Source: Leptasterias polaris
Lineage: Eukaryota > Echinodermata > Asteroidea > Forcipulatida > Asteriidae
NCBI GenBank assembly: GCA_037783415.1
Contig: JAZGTN010000300.1
Location: 186,001-250,000, forward strand
Length of the DNA stretch: 64,000 nucleotides
Direction of reading: 5' to 3'
A program made the translations under genes and the position numbers. Below, in pieces: positions 1 to 13,542 of this stretch (position 1 is the stretch's first letter; every line of letters starts with the position of its first letter). A model generated the notes under the pieces. It saw nothing but the letters and a program-made list of their open reading frames with translations, searched no databases and had not been told where the DNA came from.

Positions 1-2092
1 AGGTCTGTAGAATGTGATAAAAACACAGTAGGCCTAATTGTCTAGTTCTTAAAATGGTTCTGTTTATTACAGCACATAAATATTAAGTTTGGGCAGAACT
101 ATAAAACTGCTCATGCAAAATTCTGCACAGACACAATGTAGAATACATTACAAGTCTAGCCCCTTCCCCTCCAACAGAATAAACAAGTCAATTTAAAATT
201 CAAGTTGTTTTTTATTGCCAAAAAATTGCATTCATGTAATGAATGATGATAAGTTTTTTCATATATATGTAAAAATAGTTGTAAAAATTATCATAAAGCT
301 TCTTTATGCTGGTCACGTCCATATCATGTAGAATTTGATATCATGCATCAGAGCGTGTGCTACAACTCAAAATGACAAATTATCAGTCTGAACAGTGTTC
401 CTTGAGTATTCGTATCTTTGGCTTGTCTGTTATATCACAGATCACAACAAGATTTTGATTGGCCAGAGGTTTTAATTATTCAGGAACTCATGGTGTTAAC
501 ATTTGCAGTGAGACGATGCTTAGGGTAGAAGGATGAGGTGAGGTGGCTTCAGTGGAGACAAGAATTACCTCCTCCCACTCTCAACATCAAGCACTGTTAA
601 CATGTTTTCCTCTTTTCCCTTCTTCGATTTTAGCGTTATAATTGTAAATAGGTTAGGGAGGCAAGACCCAGTGGATTATACGTCATATGTTGTTGACTTA
701 CTCATATGTCCCATCTCAGTTGACTACGCAAAAAGAACAAATTATCGGCAAACCAAGTGGACCAGATTTAGTGATCAAATAAAAGGTTCAAAATTCTACA
801 AAGAAATGCACTTACTTTTATGGATCTGCAATCAATATTGCAAATGAGTCCAACTCCAATGCATAGGACTCTCACAAAGACACTTCTACTGTAAAATCTA
901 GTCAATAGTCTTGTAAAATATACTTTTTTAGCGCTGTCTTTTTTACCTTGTTTTGGGGGGGGGTCAGTGTCTAAGATACAAATCAAAATAAACAAGTTGC
1001 AGTCTTGGTTTTTTGTGAGTGAATTTAAAAGCCAGTGTTAATAATACACACAGATTATTAATTCAAATTTGTTTGATATCAATGCAAATATAAACAACTC
1101 AACAATCTTTCATCGAGGATTTTTTTTACAAACATTTCTTGCATCTTTTCTGGGGCATCACCCAAAATGCAATGTATTTTGTGTAAACACAATGAGAATA
1201 TTGATTTTCTTTCAGTCTGACACAGATTGCTGAGAAGTGCCCCAGAAGAATAATGTCATTCTGGGTCTACAATTTTGTGTTTGTTTTACTGAACAATATG
1301 TGCTGTGACAAAAATAAGATCAGTCCTTTTCCTCTATGTTATGCAGCAAGTTTGTAAAATTATGAAAAAACTATTTAAAGGTTAGTATATACATTTCATA
1401 TCATACAGTTTTAGCTAATGTTTTTACCTTCACACACTAAATCTTTTCAGAAGCACTTTTCACTGACATGAATTCAGTGGCCTAACTAAGGGGGGGGGGG
1501 GCACGTGCCCTCCCAATGGATGTCCCCCCCCCCCCCATTTTAAATCTGGACTTTAAAGTATTGGCAATTTCCTGAGTTTTAATGTTATATATATGTTTTT
1601 AAAACTGTTTTTCTTTTTACATGCAGACAATGTATTAGTTTTTACACTAACGCCAGATTATCTTATATATATAAAATTTAAAAAATTACATTAAAAAATG
1701 CGCTGAGGCTTTTCTTGTAAGAAAGAATTTGCCAAGACAACTAAACTCAGGACCTATAAATGGTTTCCAATCCAACATACACATCAAACCTTCATGTTTC
1801 TGTCAGATCCATATTATTTTTATAAATCCCCAGATGTTAAAATAATCTCACTTTCTCAAAGGTTATGTGAAAAACCCACAAGATTTGTGATAATGATTAT
1901 TGAATGTTTTGAAATACTGCATAATTTTATGCAAAATTATTGTAAAGTTTACCTCTCAAAGAGAAACTATTTTGAAACACTGGATGTGAAAATCTAAATG
2001 TTTTGGCTTGCGGCTTGAATATGATGGTTTATTGTAATTATAAGAGTAGAATAGAGGGATTTTTGTGTATAAATGTATGACACTACTGTCAT

Positions 2093-2612
2093 AATTCGTC
2101 ACCGTTTTCACAAAGGGACGGGTGATTATTTCAGCAGGGGCTTTTATCTCAATAAATGCGTTTTGCGTTTTCACGAAGAGACGTCGTCGGCCCCGAAAAT
2201 GCATTGTAATACGTTGTAACTGAAGAGCGTAAAATGTAGCAAAAGTCGTTTTTCAGGTTTCACGAAGAGCCACCTATCTTTGCGCGCACGTGATAACGTG
2301 ACACACGCGCCCCTTTCCTATGTTTAATACGTTATCCAGTTGGGTGTTTAAGTAGGTCATGTCACTTTTTAGGTTTCACGAAGAGACACGTATCTTTGAC
2401 TAATTACTATGGCAATTAGCCAATATATTTTAAGAAATTAGTTAGTCAATGGAGAGGTTAAACTTATACAGAATCATATGAGATGTTTATAACTGCAAAC
2501 CGTGGCTTTAGTATTGCAGATTTTGCAGTTTTAAGCCAAGCATAGCGTAAAATGGTTATCTCAATCAAGCGTTTGGACATGCCCGTCCCTTCGTGAGAAC
2601 TGTGACGAATTG
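2093..2612. mobile_element. TIR element with internal copies of an end-like motif
   Basis: The ends are imperfect inverted repeats of about 31 bp. The left begins AATTCGTCAC at 2093 and continues to GGGACGGG; the right is its complement, ending GTGACGAATT at 2611. Inside, the motif TTTCACGAAGAG occurs three times (2169-2180, 2258-2269, 2374-2385). The second and third copies share a longer block of about 29 bp ending TATCTTTG. No transposase frame is present, so this would be a non-autonomous element. Confidence 0.6.
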
Positions 2613-3420
2613 ATGTGTGATTAACAACTAGTATACAGTGCTTATCACATATTACTGGTGTAAGGATGTTGCCAAAATAACACTGCTGTCCTTGTTAAAA
2701 CACTCGCATGTGGCTCCAGATTATTTGTGTTATTCATTACCAAGGGAACGAGTGGTTCAGAGAAAATACCAGGCAATTTAAAAATGCAAAGATGAAATAT
2801 TGTATTAATTGTGTTTAATCATATGTTTAAATTCTTCTAAGAATCTATCTCAATATCTGAAATATATTTGTATGGCACTGAATGTGATTGTAAAGGGGCG
2901 GATCCAGTTAGTGGTTTGCAGAGGAGGGCTGGGTTGCCCTATTAGACTGTGCAAGTCGCGCGCATATCATAAAACAAGAAAACAATGCAAACAAAGACTG
3001 TATTTTACTGTAAAATTTTACTTTTAAATTTTTTAGAATAAACATTGAATCTAAACTAAAACTTGGGATGAGGATGCTTTTTTTTTATAGAAACCACATT
3101 TGCCAATCACTCCTGAATTTGTGCGACCATAACTTAGGTTTAATGATAACCTGATCATCAGTTGGGCATTGGTTTTCAATTGTTGAGAGGACCTTGCACC
3201 TCCTCTGCAACCGCTAGATTCGCTTCTGTTTTAATGAACGGTTTGCAGTTTTGTTCATCATTCCTAAATGTGATATTTTTTTAAACTGTGGTCTGTTCTC
3301 AAGCTGATTAATTTCAACACCATATGGCATCTATATTACCCCAAGTGTTGAAATGTAATCATGATTGTGTGTGACTATTCCATGCAGAGCATTATTAACA
3401 GTGCTGTTCATCCGCCAGCA

Positions 3421-3553
3421 GAGCCCAATTTCATCGGACTGCTTATCGTGGAATTCTGTGCTTATGCCCTGCTGCAGCCTGTAGAAGTACGCGCTTTACC
3501 AATTGCTGTTAGCCTATAGTTCTTTGGTGAGCAGCCCCATGATATTGGGCCCA
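3421..3553. mobile_element. GGGCCCAAT-type MITE copy
   Basis: Starts GAGCCCAATTTCAT and ends with the complementary ATGATATTGGGCCC. The interior mentions the same alternating GCTTA/TAAGC words as the other family members. A splice-like acceptor just upstream (3387) reads into it, but the open frame is explained by the repeat. Confidence 0.5.
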
Positions 3554-6500
3554 GATTCTCACTAATCATGCTGGTGTGGGCTTGATTGGCTTTCGGTGAC
3601 TAAAATTTTAAGGAAGAAATTCAAGCTTTAACAACAACAACAAAACTTAACAAATTTTTGATGTCTTCTTTCAGTTTTTGTGGGTGCTTTACAGAGCCTA
3701 TACATCTACTTATTTTTGGCCCTATAAAGATTATTTTCCTTGGGAAAAGGAATGTTTTTTTTAGTGCATTTGTACTTCATTACGGTGAACAAAAACTACA
3801 TGTACCTGCATGGCCACCATGGTTACGATAAAAAGAAAAAAGTCCTTTCGAAACAGCCGAAAAATAACAATGAATATCATATACACTAAAACACAGCCAC
3901 CGAACCCAAACCCCACAACTCATCTCAAGAGATGTTTTTATAAATTGGAGAGATGTTTTCTTTATCATAAATGTCTGACCCACTGCTCTTCAGATTTATC
4001 ACTGCAATATAGAACTATGTTAATTTACGTTGACTCCATTATAAATATACAAGAATTTGATGAATGTATACATTTCTTTTAATCTGTTTTGAGTATTGTG
4101 AAACCGAGATGTGAATACAATATATGAATAGCCTTTTAACTATAATTTTTGTATCAAATGTTATGATAATGATATATATAGTAATATAGGAACCCATGGA
4201 ATTTGTAAATATACATCTGAACATGTAAATGTACTAATTCAAACAAAAGGCATGTGCCTTTGAGATGAGAAACGGAGCCTAATGATCAATTATTTTTGAC
4301 AATATGTGACAATTATTGTTTTCTTGTAGTAAGTAAAGCTCAGCTTTATAATGTGGTCATGGCAGAGAATATTTACGCTTTTGGTGTAGAATGGAGCTCT
4401 CAAAATCAAACGTATACATACAAATCAAATAATGTTTTCTTCTTCATGTAATGGATTAACGTTGTTGGTTAGCAACACATAGTTGTACATACTTTTTTCT
4501 TTCAAATGTTAATAGATCGGTGCTGAGAGCAGTATTTAGTACTAATTGGCTGTACAATTAATATCAAATGATAAATTTTAACCTCGATTTTATTTTACTC
4601 CTACTTATGATTTTAAGACAAAACAAAACTTACTTTCTCTCCTTACATTTGTAATCAGCGGTTTTAAAAAGTGAAAAGAAAAGTGTGGATTTTGCCCCCT
4701 CACTTTCCAACAATCAGCTGAGGAGATGACAAATGAAATTGAATATGTTTTATTGGAGGTAATGTGCTGTGGTATACCTTATAGATTTTATCTCTTTGCA
4801 GTCAGTCAGAGTGCAACAGTAGTCTACATCATGCACTCATGCAAACCCTGTCACTACTTGTATTACATGCCTCTGGGCACTCATTCAAAGAGAAGGTGCA
4901 GTATTTTCAGCTCCAAATATTAAATTCATATTTAATAACAAAATACCAAGAGTTAGAACTTAACCGAAGCATTGCTGCATTTAAACATACTGTCCATGGT
5001 AGTTATATCACAGAAAAACAGCTTACTATTTTAATTGACACTGCATGAGGGCCCCATTAAATTCTAAATGGAACACAGTTTATTTGAATAATGGTTTTGT
5101 CCCTTAAATCGGACTAGAAGCAACCTCTCTTCTAAGGTAGAATCAGTTAGTTTTTTTCCAAATTTATTTTTGGTTTTCTCTGTGTTGGTTGGTGTTGTTA
5201 AGCAGCCTGTTATAAAAGTAAAATGTAGCCATGTACTGTAAAAACGATGGCTGTGTTTGCTTGTTGCTGAATAAAGAATAAAAACCATTTTCAGCATCGA
5301 AAAAGTAACCTAAACAAATTTAAACAGCACTCAATCCACTAAGGTAACAATTACTTTTTTGAGGAAGTAAAAGTAACCATGCAAGGCAGCCTTTTAATTT
5401 TGTCGTAACATGAAACAAACATGAACGAGTTTCATGCCAGTGATGATCATGTTTTGGGAGAAAACATCGAATAAAATGCCCATATTTTTACACTCTTATA
5501 AAAGTTACATTGGAAGGCAACTTTTTCTATTAATTTGTCTTTTTTTTTTGCAAAGTAAATACATTCCAAGCATAAGTAATACTCAAATCGGTAGTAAATC
5601 AAACAATTTTTTTAATTACTTTTGTTAATTTTTTAATTGGGATGTCACCAATGTGTACTAAGTCTTTCTTAAGGGAAATATTACAAGACAAACATTTATT
5701 TTGACTCGTTAGATCAATATAAAAACAAATAAAAAGAGTAAATGGATTACTTAATCCAAAAAAAGCAACAAAAAAACCAAACAAAAAACCAATACTTCAA
5801 AACAAACAACTTGTTTTTGGAGCTTGTATAATGCTAGTACACACAAAAGTTCTGAGTCTCCGCATGTTTTTAGTTGGACAAATACATGTCGTTGCCTTAA
5901 ATGAAATATTTAGCAAACACAATCCTCCCCCACCCCACCCCCAAAATGGGGGGGGGGGGATATGATATCTTATGAGGACAATATGGTAACTGCTGGGTAA
6001 TCTGATATGAATTTTAAAGTGATTATGTTTAATAAAGATTTGATTGATCTTGGGTCGAGCTATACATGTATTTACAGAATGCTGTCCTTTAATCTACTTG
6101 AGGCATTAAAGTCATGGCCATTTCTTTTCAATGGGAATCAAGTTACCATCTAGGCCCCTATATATATATACACCTTTTTGTGTTGTTGTGTTTTGGTTTT
6201 TTTCATTATTGTGCAGACAATTTCCGGCCTGAGCATCGCCAATTTCCTCTGCAAAAGGAAAGAAAAAGTATTGACAATGAAATGGGATATTTGCCAGTAT
6301 AATAATTTGAGTTCTGTATGTGGAGATTATGGCAAGCCTTAAGTTAGGCGCCTAGGGTTGCTTCTCTTCTGGAAAAACTATTTACCGTGAAATCTATGCC
6401 ATTTATGTTCTAATTATTTTGTCAAACTGTGACATTTTAGGAGTTTGTTTACTCAAAGAGGGGAAGCGGGAATGAATTGCATGATAACATTTTTGTTTAT

Positions 6501-6920
6501 TCATGGAAAAGAATCACCTTCCAATGAACTATTCCAGAGCCTACTTGTGTAAAGAGACCTGTATTATGGTAAAGCCACCTTGTTTTTCTCCAGTTCAAAA
6601 AATATCAGTGCAACCAAACTAAGGCTTGATGGCCAAATGGTCTGATCCCTTATTGGGACTAGTGAACAATATTACTAATGCACACAAAGCACACAGAGAA
6701 CATGACCTCGATGGTGGCAGCATGCTCAGGTCTCATGCTTTCTTGAAATGGTTTTTAAAGAAAAATTCATGCAGATAAACTGATCTTTCATCAGCTTTTA
6801 GCAACCGAAAAAAACTTGATATTTTTTGACTCCCTGAATCGATTTATGCTCGCAGGCTTTTTTCTCAATCTCTTTATAGTGTGTGGTTGCAGAAATACTG
6901 TTAAAAGGTGAATAACTTAC

Positions 6921-7042
6921 CCCTCTGCTAAATGTAGCAAGGCGCTTGTAACATAAGTAAAAGACTCTGTGGATCTGTTGCCCTTAAGAAATTGAAGGAT
7001 CTGGTTGCGTTTATCAGGATGCATGTCAAATGCCTTTTGCAG
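6921..7042 (-). CDS. Orphan exon candidate, unrecognised
   Basis: On the minus strand an open segment bounded by an acceptor (CAG at 7045-7043) and a consensus donor (GTAAGT right after 6921) encodes 40 codons. It reads LQKAFDMHPDKRNQILQFLK and then a second helical-looking stretch ending LLHLAEG. Composition and amino-acid pattern look like real coding sequence (amphipathic helices). The phase would be 0 in and 2 out. The frame stays open upstream to about 7141, so the true acceptor may lie farther 5'. I could not find partner exons, and the polypyrimidine tract is poor. I do not recognise the family. Confidence 0.25.
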
Positions 7043-8556
7043 CTGGTGATATTGTAATTGTTGATTTGTAACCAGGTACATGCAATTTCTTTTAAGGTTT
7101 AGGGGTAAAGAAGGATGAACAAATAATGTAAGATGCAACAAATTAAATTATGGGGGCTTTTTTTATTCCATTTCCACTTAAAAAAAGAGAGTCTTTCTTT
7201 AACAATCAAATAATTTAATGTCTAAACAAATATAATTCAGGCCTAAACAAACGTAGCCTTTGAATTGTACATATGCTATGATTATGGACATTGACTTAAA
7301 TTATGTATTTTCTGTGATGACTGTATTACGTCATATGTGATAGTCAATAAAGGTGTCTCTTTTCACTAATTGTGTGGAAAATAGTTCAGTGTCTTTCAAG
7401 CACATTCTTTCTCAAAGTATTAAATGTCAAACAATTAGTATAATATAGGTGTTGTAAGCGACCGATTTAAACATTGCGTTTTTCTATTTCACATAGCAAA
7501 GTGGTTCAACGACCAATCTTGCAAGGAATTTGATAAACTTCCACGTGCTGCGCGCAGTATTTACACAAAAGGCAGAGTTGTGCATTGTATACCATTGCTT
7601 GTCAAGATAGCCAACTGTACGCTGAGGTCAAGTAGGAATTATCTACAGCTTGAAATCAGAAGTTCTGGACCATTTTCAACTGCTGTTTTAGGATTAAACT
7701 TTGCTAAGCACTGTTTTGCAAAGCCAGGAAACCATTGAATGGCTGCAGTGTGTTCAGTTTGCCACTGGTTCCCTGCTTCCATCTGCTTTAGCTTTAGAAA
7801 GCTTTCTTCTAAGCAACCTTAGGACAAGAATGTGATCTTTTCAGGATACAGCTGGGAGTTGCAATTCACCACCCCCTCCCCTCCCAAGAAACTGTTGACT
7901 GATTTTGAAATGTATATGAAAAATACATCTCGCAAATTATTGACTCACGTGCCAGTTGTATTTGACCAGCCTTTACAAAGCTTGTTATTAGGTACAGTTT
8001 ACATATCACAGCACAAAAGCTGCCCGAGCTGAAAATTTCAAAGTTCAGTGAGAGCTGACATATTAGAAATTCTGGGCAAACTTGATGTGTTATCAGAGTT
8101 AATGGTAAAAGTGTCAATCATGCTAATTCGAGGGTGTATATTTTAGAGCTTGACCAATGGGCTTTAAAAACATAGTTCTTGTTGGTACATTCTCAGTGGT
8201 AGTGGAAAAAGAGACCTGCATTTATTTCAAACTGAAAGCTTCCGGTGCAATAAAAAATGAGGTTATTTCCTAAATGCTGTCAGTGTCGGCCTTGAGAAAC
8301 TTGAGAAGGACTAAGTACCTGGATAAGTGCCAAACCAGAGGATTAAAGGTCCGGTTTCGTTTTTAGCACAGCATTTTAGGATTGATGACAAGTAAACATA
8401 ACATCATGCAACCTGCAACCAGTTTTAAAATAACAGCAGTTTATATCCTAAAATATATTTAAATAGTATTAATGTTAAACATTTTAATCAGATACGCGGC
8501 GATGTCATCGTTTATGAGATTGTTGTTTTCAGGATAATAGTACATGGAGTCGATTT

Positions 8557-8622
8557 CACAAAGGCAGTCCTAAGTAAGGTCGAGATAAGAGTTAGTCTTA
8601 GCACTTTGTGAAATCCACCCCT
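8557..8622. repeat. Short palindromic repeat (GATTTCACAAAG ends)
   Basis: The sequence begins GATTTCACAAAG and ends with CTTTGTGAAATC, its exact complement. The interior is built of CTAAG/CTTAG words. No coding content. It looks like a miniature inverted-repeat element. Confidence 0.5.
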
Positions 8623-9679
8623 GGACTTTTAAAACAAGCATTTAGGGTTTGTTCAGAAGGATACAAAATGAAGTAACCAGTTTACTGCACCTTGAAATGG
8701 ATACAGTTTGTGGTGCAAATTGCCCCCAACTATGCCAGGAACCCCTGAGCAACATGTTACATGTAAGTGCTCTTGGTTCTTTTGCTGCAAAGAGAAGTCT
8801 CTGATTTATCCGTTTGGCAAGTGTGATTGTTTGTGGGGGGTTCTACCTGTTTAATTAAACCAAGGACTTGTGTACATAACCAATGGGGATGTCGCCCCCC
8901 AAAATAATTCCAAAAACAAGATGAGTGCAAAGAGAAGTCCTTGATTTATCAGGTTATACAGGTCAATTTGTGTGTGAATGTGTGTGAATGTGTGTGGGAG
9001 TAGGAGAGGGTGGAGAGAGTCTGAGGAAGTGGAGGGTGGTCAGTAATCAAATTAAACAATCCCCATCTTCCTCAAGAAATGAGGCTCCATGCATCCAGTG
9101 AAAAAAAAAAACTAGACCCAGTCTTGCAATGTAACACAATTTGCTTGTTTTCTTCAACCCCTTTTTATTTATGCTGTATTCCAAGAACAAATATTTGTCC
9201 TAGTTATTTTCTGAACTTTGTACATAGCCGAGGTTTACTGAGCAAACATACATTGTCTCCATCACAATTTCCAGCACCATGCCATCACATAAGAATGATG
9301 AAGGTTCCAATGGCCCATGGGTCTTTCTATATATTCAACAAATTGGGTTTTTTCCCCTGGATCCAAGAAAAACACAGAAAACATGCCTCTGCCATGTTTT
9401 CTTTTAAATATGTCCGGGGGATATGGATGCTGTATTTAGAACCGAAATGAAAAAAGGTCAGGAAGTTTGATTCACTGGGCAATTACCGATGAAGCCCCTA
9501 AACCACTGGGAAATATACAGAGAGCTGGAAGTGAAAGTGAATCCCTTAAAACAGTGTCGTATCAACAACTATTTAATATTATGGTGTGGCTTATTTGAAA
9601 TCTGTTGTTGAATGAAATTTGTGGTGCTGGAAGATGACTCCTTGCAATCAAGTCTCGGCATTGTCCTTACTGTCTGTAC

Positions 9680-9960
9680 ACTGTACCTATATTTCATTTC
9701 ATTTATTTTGGTTTTGAAGCAAGGACTCTCAGAAAAGCGAACTTAATCATTTTACAAGCCAAGAACCTAATGGAAAGAACACAATGAACGAGGTTTAAGT
9801 TTTAGAAGTGAGAGGAAAATCCTAGAGAACTATTCCAGGAAAAACCCAGTTAGTGCCCCCAGTGTGATTCGAACCAGGGTCCTAGAGGTGGGAGGTCAGG
9901 AGAGATACCTGTATTCCAACCTGACCACCCCTATATCTGTCTTGTTAGGGAGAGGGGCCA
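9680..9960 (-). mobile_element. tRNA-derived SINE, (GAAAT) tail family
   Basis: On the minus strand this has a tRNA-like head containing a B-box-like GGTTCGAATC, followed by GGGGGCAC and a body with a conserved TCTCTAGG..TTTTC stretch. It ends in an ATTTC/GAAAT tail (ATTTCATTTCATTT at about 9691 on the plus strand). The same arrangement lies in the opposite orientation at 31,995-32,252 with a cleaner (GAAAT)n tail, which makes this a two-copy family in this window. Confidence 0.65.
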
Positions 9961-11710
9961 AAAGAAGCAGCTTCTACATTTTCCTATGTTAACAACGGTA
10001 CTTTATTTCATTCTGTTAACCCGTACTTTCTTCACATTCCTAAAGATCAAGTGTAACATTCATACGAAGATGTGTGTGTTACTTTGTCTTGATCACTGTT
10101 GACACAATATTACTTGTAACTGAATTAAAATTTGAAAACATGCTGCATTCTGAACCCTAACCAGTTCAACAATGATCATTATCGCCAATAACAGTTTCTT
10201 TTTCTTTTTATAGACACCCCCACACTTAAAAATGATATCAACAACGAATGATAAGCCATTTTGGGGTCAAAGTTGCAATGTATCGGCGGTGCATTTCAAG
10301 CTGTGTGCGTGCAGTTGGACCCGTTAATATGATTTGGTTCGCAAAATACAGTACACTTTTATCAGGCAGCCTCAATCTCTGTCATGTTCCCCATTTGAAT
10401 TACAAAAAATCCAGTAAAAGGGTCCAACTCTTTTTGCCCTTCCACAGCCATTGTAAGGTTAGATTGATTTGAATAAGGGGAGTGATGTCTGCTTGCTATA
10501 TAAAAATGGTGTATGTCAAACAGATGTGACTATTATACTGCATTATGTATGCAAGAGAACCATTGTAGTCAAACATTTGCGAGTCAAGACTTGGTCACAA
10601 GTGAATGCTCAAATGCTAACCTCTCAGATGAAAGAAACTGTAGCTGTGCCTTTTCTCAGGTTTTGGGGCAATCTTTTTTTACACAGTGACTTTTCCGATT
10701 GGTAAAACCTGATACTTTATGCTATGATTCCAATAAAGGGGAAATTATGCACACCACCAAGTTATTATGCAAAAGCTTGCCCCAAACCATGCTAGTATCA
10801 ATACTGTCTTTGTTTGATGAATTTAAGTTTGAGTGTTCAGATATGTAACACACAATGTAAAAATGGTGACCTTCCATAAATGGTGACTAATTCTCTATGT
10901 TCTGAGATCCCCATGTGTAGAGGATTTTTCTGCCAAGTGAGCAGCAGTACAAAAACTACAATGGAAAAAATATTGTATACCTTAATTTGTAGTTTATAAC
11001 ATTCCACTTTCTCTCATCAATAAAACTTGCAAGATTTCTCTGTGAATATTGCCCTCACTATCAACAACTGTCAACATGATTGGTTTTAATGACCATTTTG
11101 CAGTTTGTCTTTCAGTTTTCGTCCAACAATTATGTAAATGACACCATTTACAGCCTGCCTACCAGCATGTTCACTTATTTTACAGGCTCTTTGCTTGAGT
11201 CACTCACATAACATTACAGCTGATTTCTTCTTGTTCTCATAATTATTTATAGTGCCATAGAAGTTTCAAAAACTCTGTGAGTACAAAGTAAATACAAGAA
11301 TTGTCTTTTTGAACCCTTAACAAATAAGCTGCACTTTGTTGAATCGTTGTGAAAGTAAATTTCCATCCATGATTAAATAGAATTGAGAAAAATGCTCAAC
11401 TAAATATAGATAGCAGCATTGATTAATTTAAATAAAGCCTGCAGCTTATTTACATATAGCACTACTCAGTTAGAAGTTAACACAGATGACTAGTAAATAT
11501 ACAGCAAGAGATAATGAGGCATGTCCATGTACTATTCATTGGTTTACAAGCTAAAAAATAAAGGAATTTACTGTTTCGGAAACTCACATACATCGACATA
11601 CGTACTACATGCAGTGGTGATTCCGTCATAAAATGAGTACACCAGGTACATCAAAGAGACATAACGTTTGTGTTTTACCAACACTGGTGTTTGTTTGAAA
11701 CAAGCACTGT

Positions 11711-11860
11711 ACTTTCCCAAGTCCTGTAAAAAAAAATCCACAGGCATATTAGTCAGGTGGGATTCGAACCCACGACCTTTGCCATTCTAGGGCAGATGTC
11801 CTACCACTAGACCACAGAGCTTGCCCGGTAGCGGATACCGCAACGTTTTAATAGACAGCA
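11711..11860 (-). mobile_element. tRNA-derived SINE copy 1
   Basis: On the minus strand the segment reads GTGGTCTAGTGGTAGGACAT (A-box-like) and then GTGGGTTCGAATCCCACC (B-box-like), which is a tRNA-like head. The flanking body CCACAGGCATATTA is shared with copies at about 22,260 and 45,010. I call it a SINE rather than a functional tRNA because the conserved unit extends well beyond a tRNA, copies are diverged, and no proper acceptor stem closes the ends. Confidence 0.65.
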
Positions 11861-12333
11861 GCATTGGACTGATATTGGACACTGTCATACTGACAGAGAA
11901 ATTAAAAGTCACGTTTCAGAGAGGTCATCTTGTGAGGTCATCACAACCTCTTCAGTACCGAGGGATTTAACTACAACACTAGATGAGAGTTTGTGATGAC
12001 CTGGTGCTACATCCTGCTCTATAAAAAGACTCTGAAAGTTAACTTTTTATTTCTGATTTAATTGATGTTAAGTTTAACATCTATATGTCACTGCATAAAA
12101 GGAGAAAAATGCAATGCACATGACTTTCTAGTGGTTTTTAAAAAGTTTTCTATGGCCCTATTACAGAAGAGGCCTAAAATCAGCCAAATGGCTGCAAACA
12201 TAGATGACAAAAACACTGAAAATTGCCAGACTTGTCATGGTAACAGGAAGTAAAACATTACAATCAAAAAACAATCAATACATGCAAATCATTCACTGAA
12301 AGTGAAAACTGACTTTTTTGTCCCCTTTAATAA

Positions 12334-12455
12334 TGACCCAAGCTGACCTTAGCAACCTCCATGACCCAAGCTGACCTCAAGATGTAACCAATGACATGAA
12401 TGACTGAAACGACTTCACCAAGGCCAGCTGAACTCAATATGACCCAAGCTGACCT
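12334..12455 (-). promoter_or_regulatory. Three DR4-type direct repeats (possible nuclear-receptor sites)
   Basis: On the minus strand the 16-mer AGGTCAgcttGGGTCA occurs three times: 12334-12349, 12362-12377 and 12440-12455. Each is two nuclear-receptor half-sites in direct repeat with a 4-bp spacer (DR4), the arrangement used by thyroid-hormone and LXR-type receptor heterodimers. The identical spacer suggests that one unit was duplicated, so a decayed tandem repeat is an equally plausible origin. Regulatory function is inference only. Confidence 0.3.
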
Positions 12456-13542
12456 TAACTAACACTTATGACAATGGAGCCAATCTGACACCAATGAACC
12501 AAGATAACATACATGTCATGATACAGGCTGAGTGGAATAACCCAAGCTTCACACAAAGTTTTGTCATGTAACCAAACATGTTTGAATGATTTATTCTGCT
12601 AGCACATTGTACATTCATTTATTACAACACATGTTTATGTACTTTCTCCTAGTTTCATTTTCCACAGGCCAAATTTCCACATAAAGTATTCAACAATTCT
12701 TGTACATCCAAATCTGCATCTGATTTTGTTGAGACCTTGATGTTGCATAGTGAATGCAAACAAGTCTGATACACCATGTAATAAACTGTGTATCAAAAAA
12801 GGCCTAAATAAAAAAAATAAAAAAAAATCCAAACATGCACTTGAAAATTATGTTTTCCAAATCCAAACAAGAAGATAAAAACTGAATTAAATGTGATAAA
12901 AAATAAATATGTTTAAAGCTTGTTGTATAAAAAAAAGTGTTATACAAAGCTGTACAAGTAAAAAATGGGACAAGACATAAGATTGTCAATGAAACCAAAT
13001 CTAAACTATTACTCGTACGAACATGTATAGTATGTCCTATTCACAGGACGTGCTGGGATCATCTTTGACAATCCAAGACACAAAAAGGATGAACTTCTTG
13101 CCCTTAGTTTTTGGAGGCAAATGGCAGAAAAGTGTTTGATATTTAGAGTTTTTCTTTTACCTTGTAGTGCACAAACAAAAATGATAGAGTTCAAAATAAT
13201 AGATTTATCTCAATTGAAAATATGAAGGCAAAAACAAATTTATCCTAATTTGAGCGAGATATTGTGATAATGTAATGCAGATAAAAGGTTATAATTAAAA
13301 CATCATCCGTTTCACATCAAAGGAGTTTATGTGAAGATTCATAAAGTAAATAAATGAGTTAATTGAATATTCAAAGATTTAAACGAATACATAATTATTT
13401 CAGCATCAAGTTATTTTATCCCAGTGCAGCATTCAAGACAACGCTCCTTCCATATATTAATAACTACTGCACAACTAATACACACCTTAGATCAGAGAAA
13501 CTTGAGATATTGAAAGCAATTTGCTGTGATAAAGAGCACATT

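Noticed and set aside
3387..3470. Exon-like segment after a CAG acceptor
   Set aside because: The open frame runs straight into a GGGCCCAAT-type MITE whose sequence accounts for it.
6210..6302. Terminal-exon-like segment after a good TTTTTTCATTATTGTGCAG acceptor
   Set aside because: Two frames are open for a short distance, but neither resembles a known protein and no upstream exon was found.
9079..9450. 123-codon plus-strand open frame
   Set aside because: Low-complexity and irregular composition, no recognisable domain, located in repeat-rich flank; likely chance.
11750..11825. Possible functional tRNA gene on the minus strand
   Set aside because: Box A and B motifs are present, but the same extended unit repeats at 22.3 and 45.0 kb with divergence, and no closed acceptor stem is evident. 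It is better explained as a SINE head.
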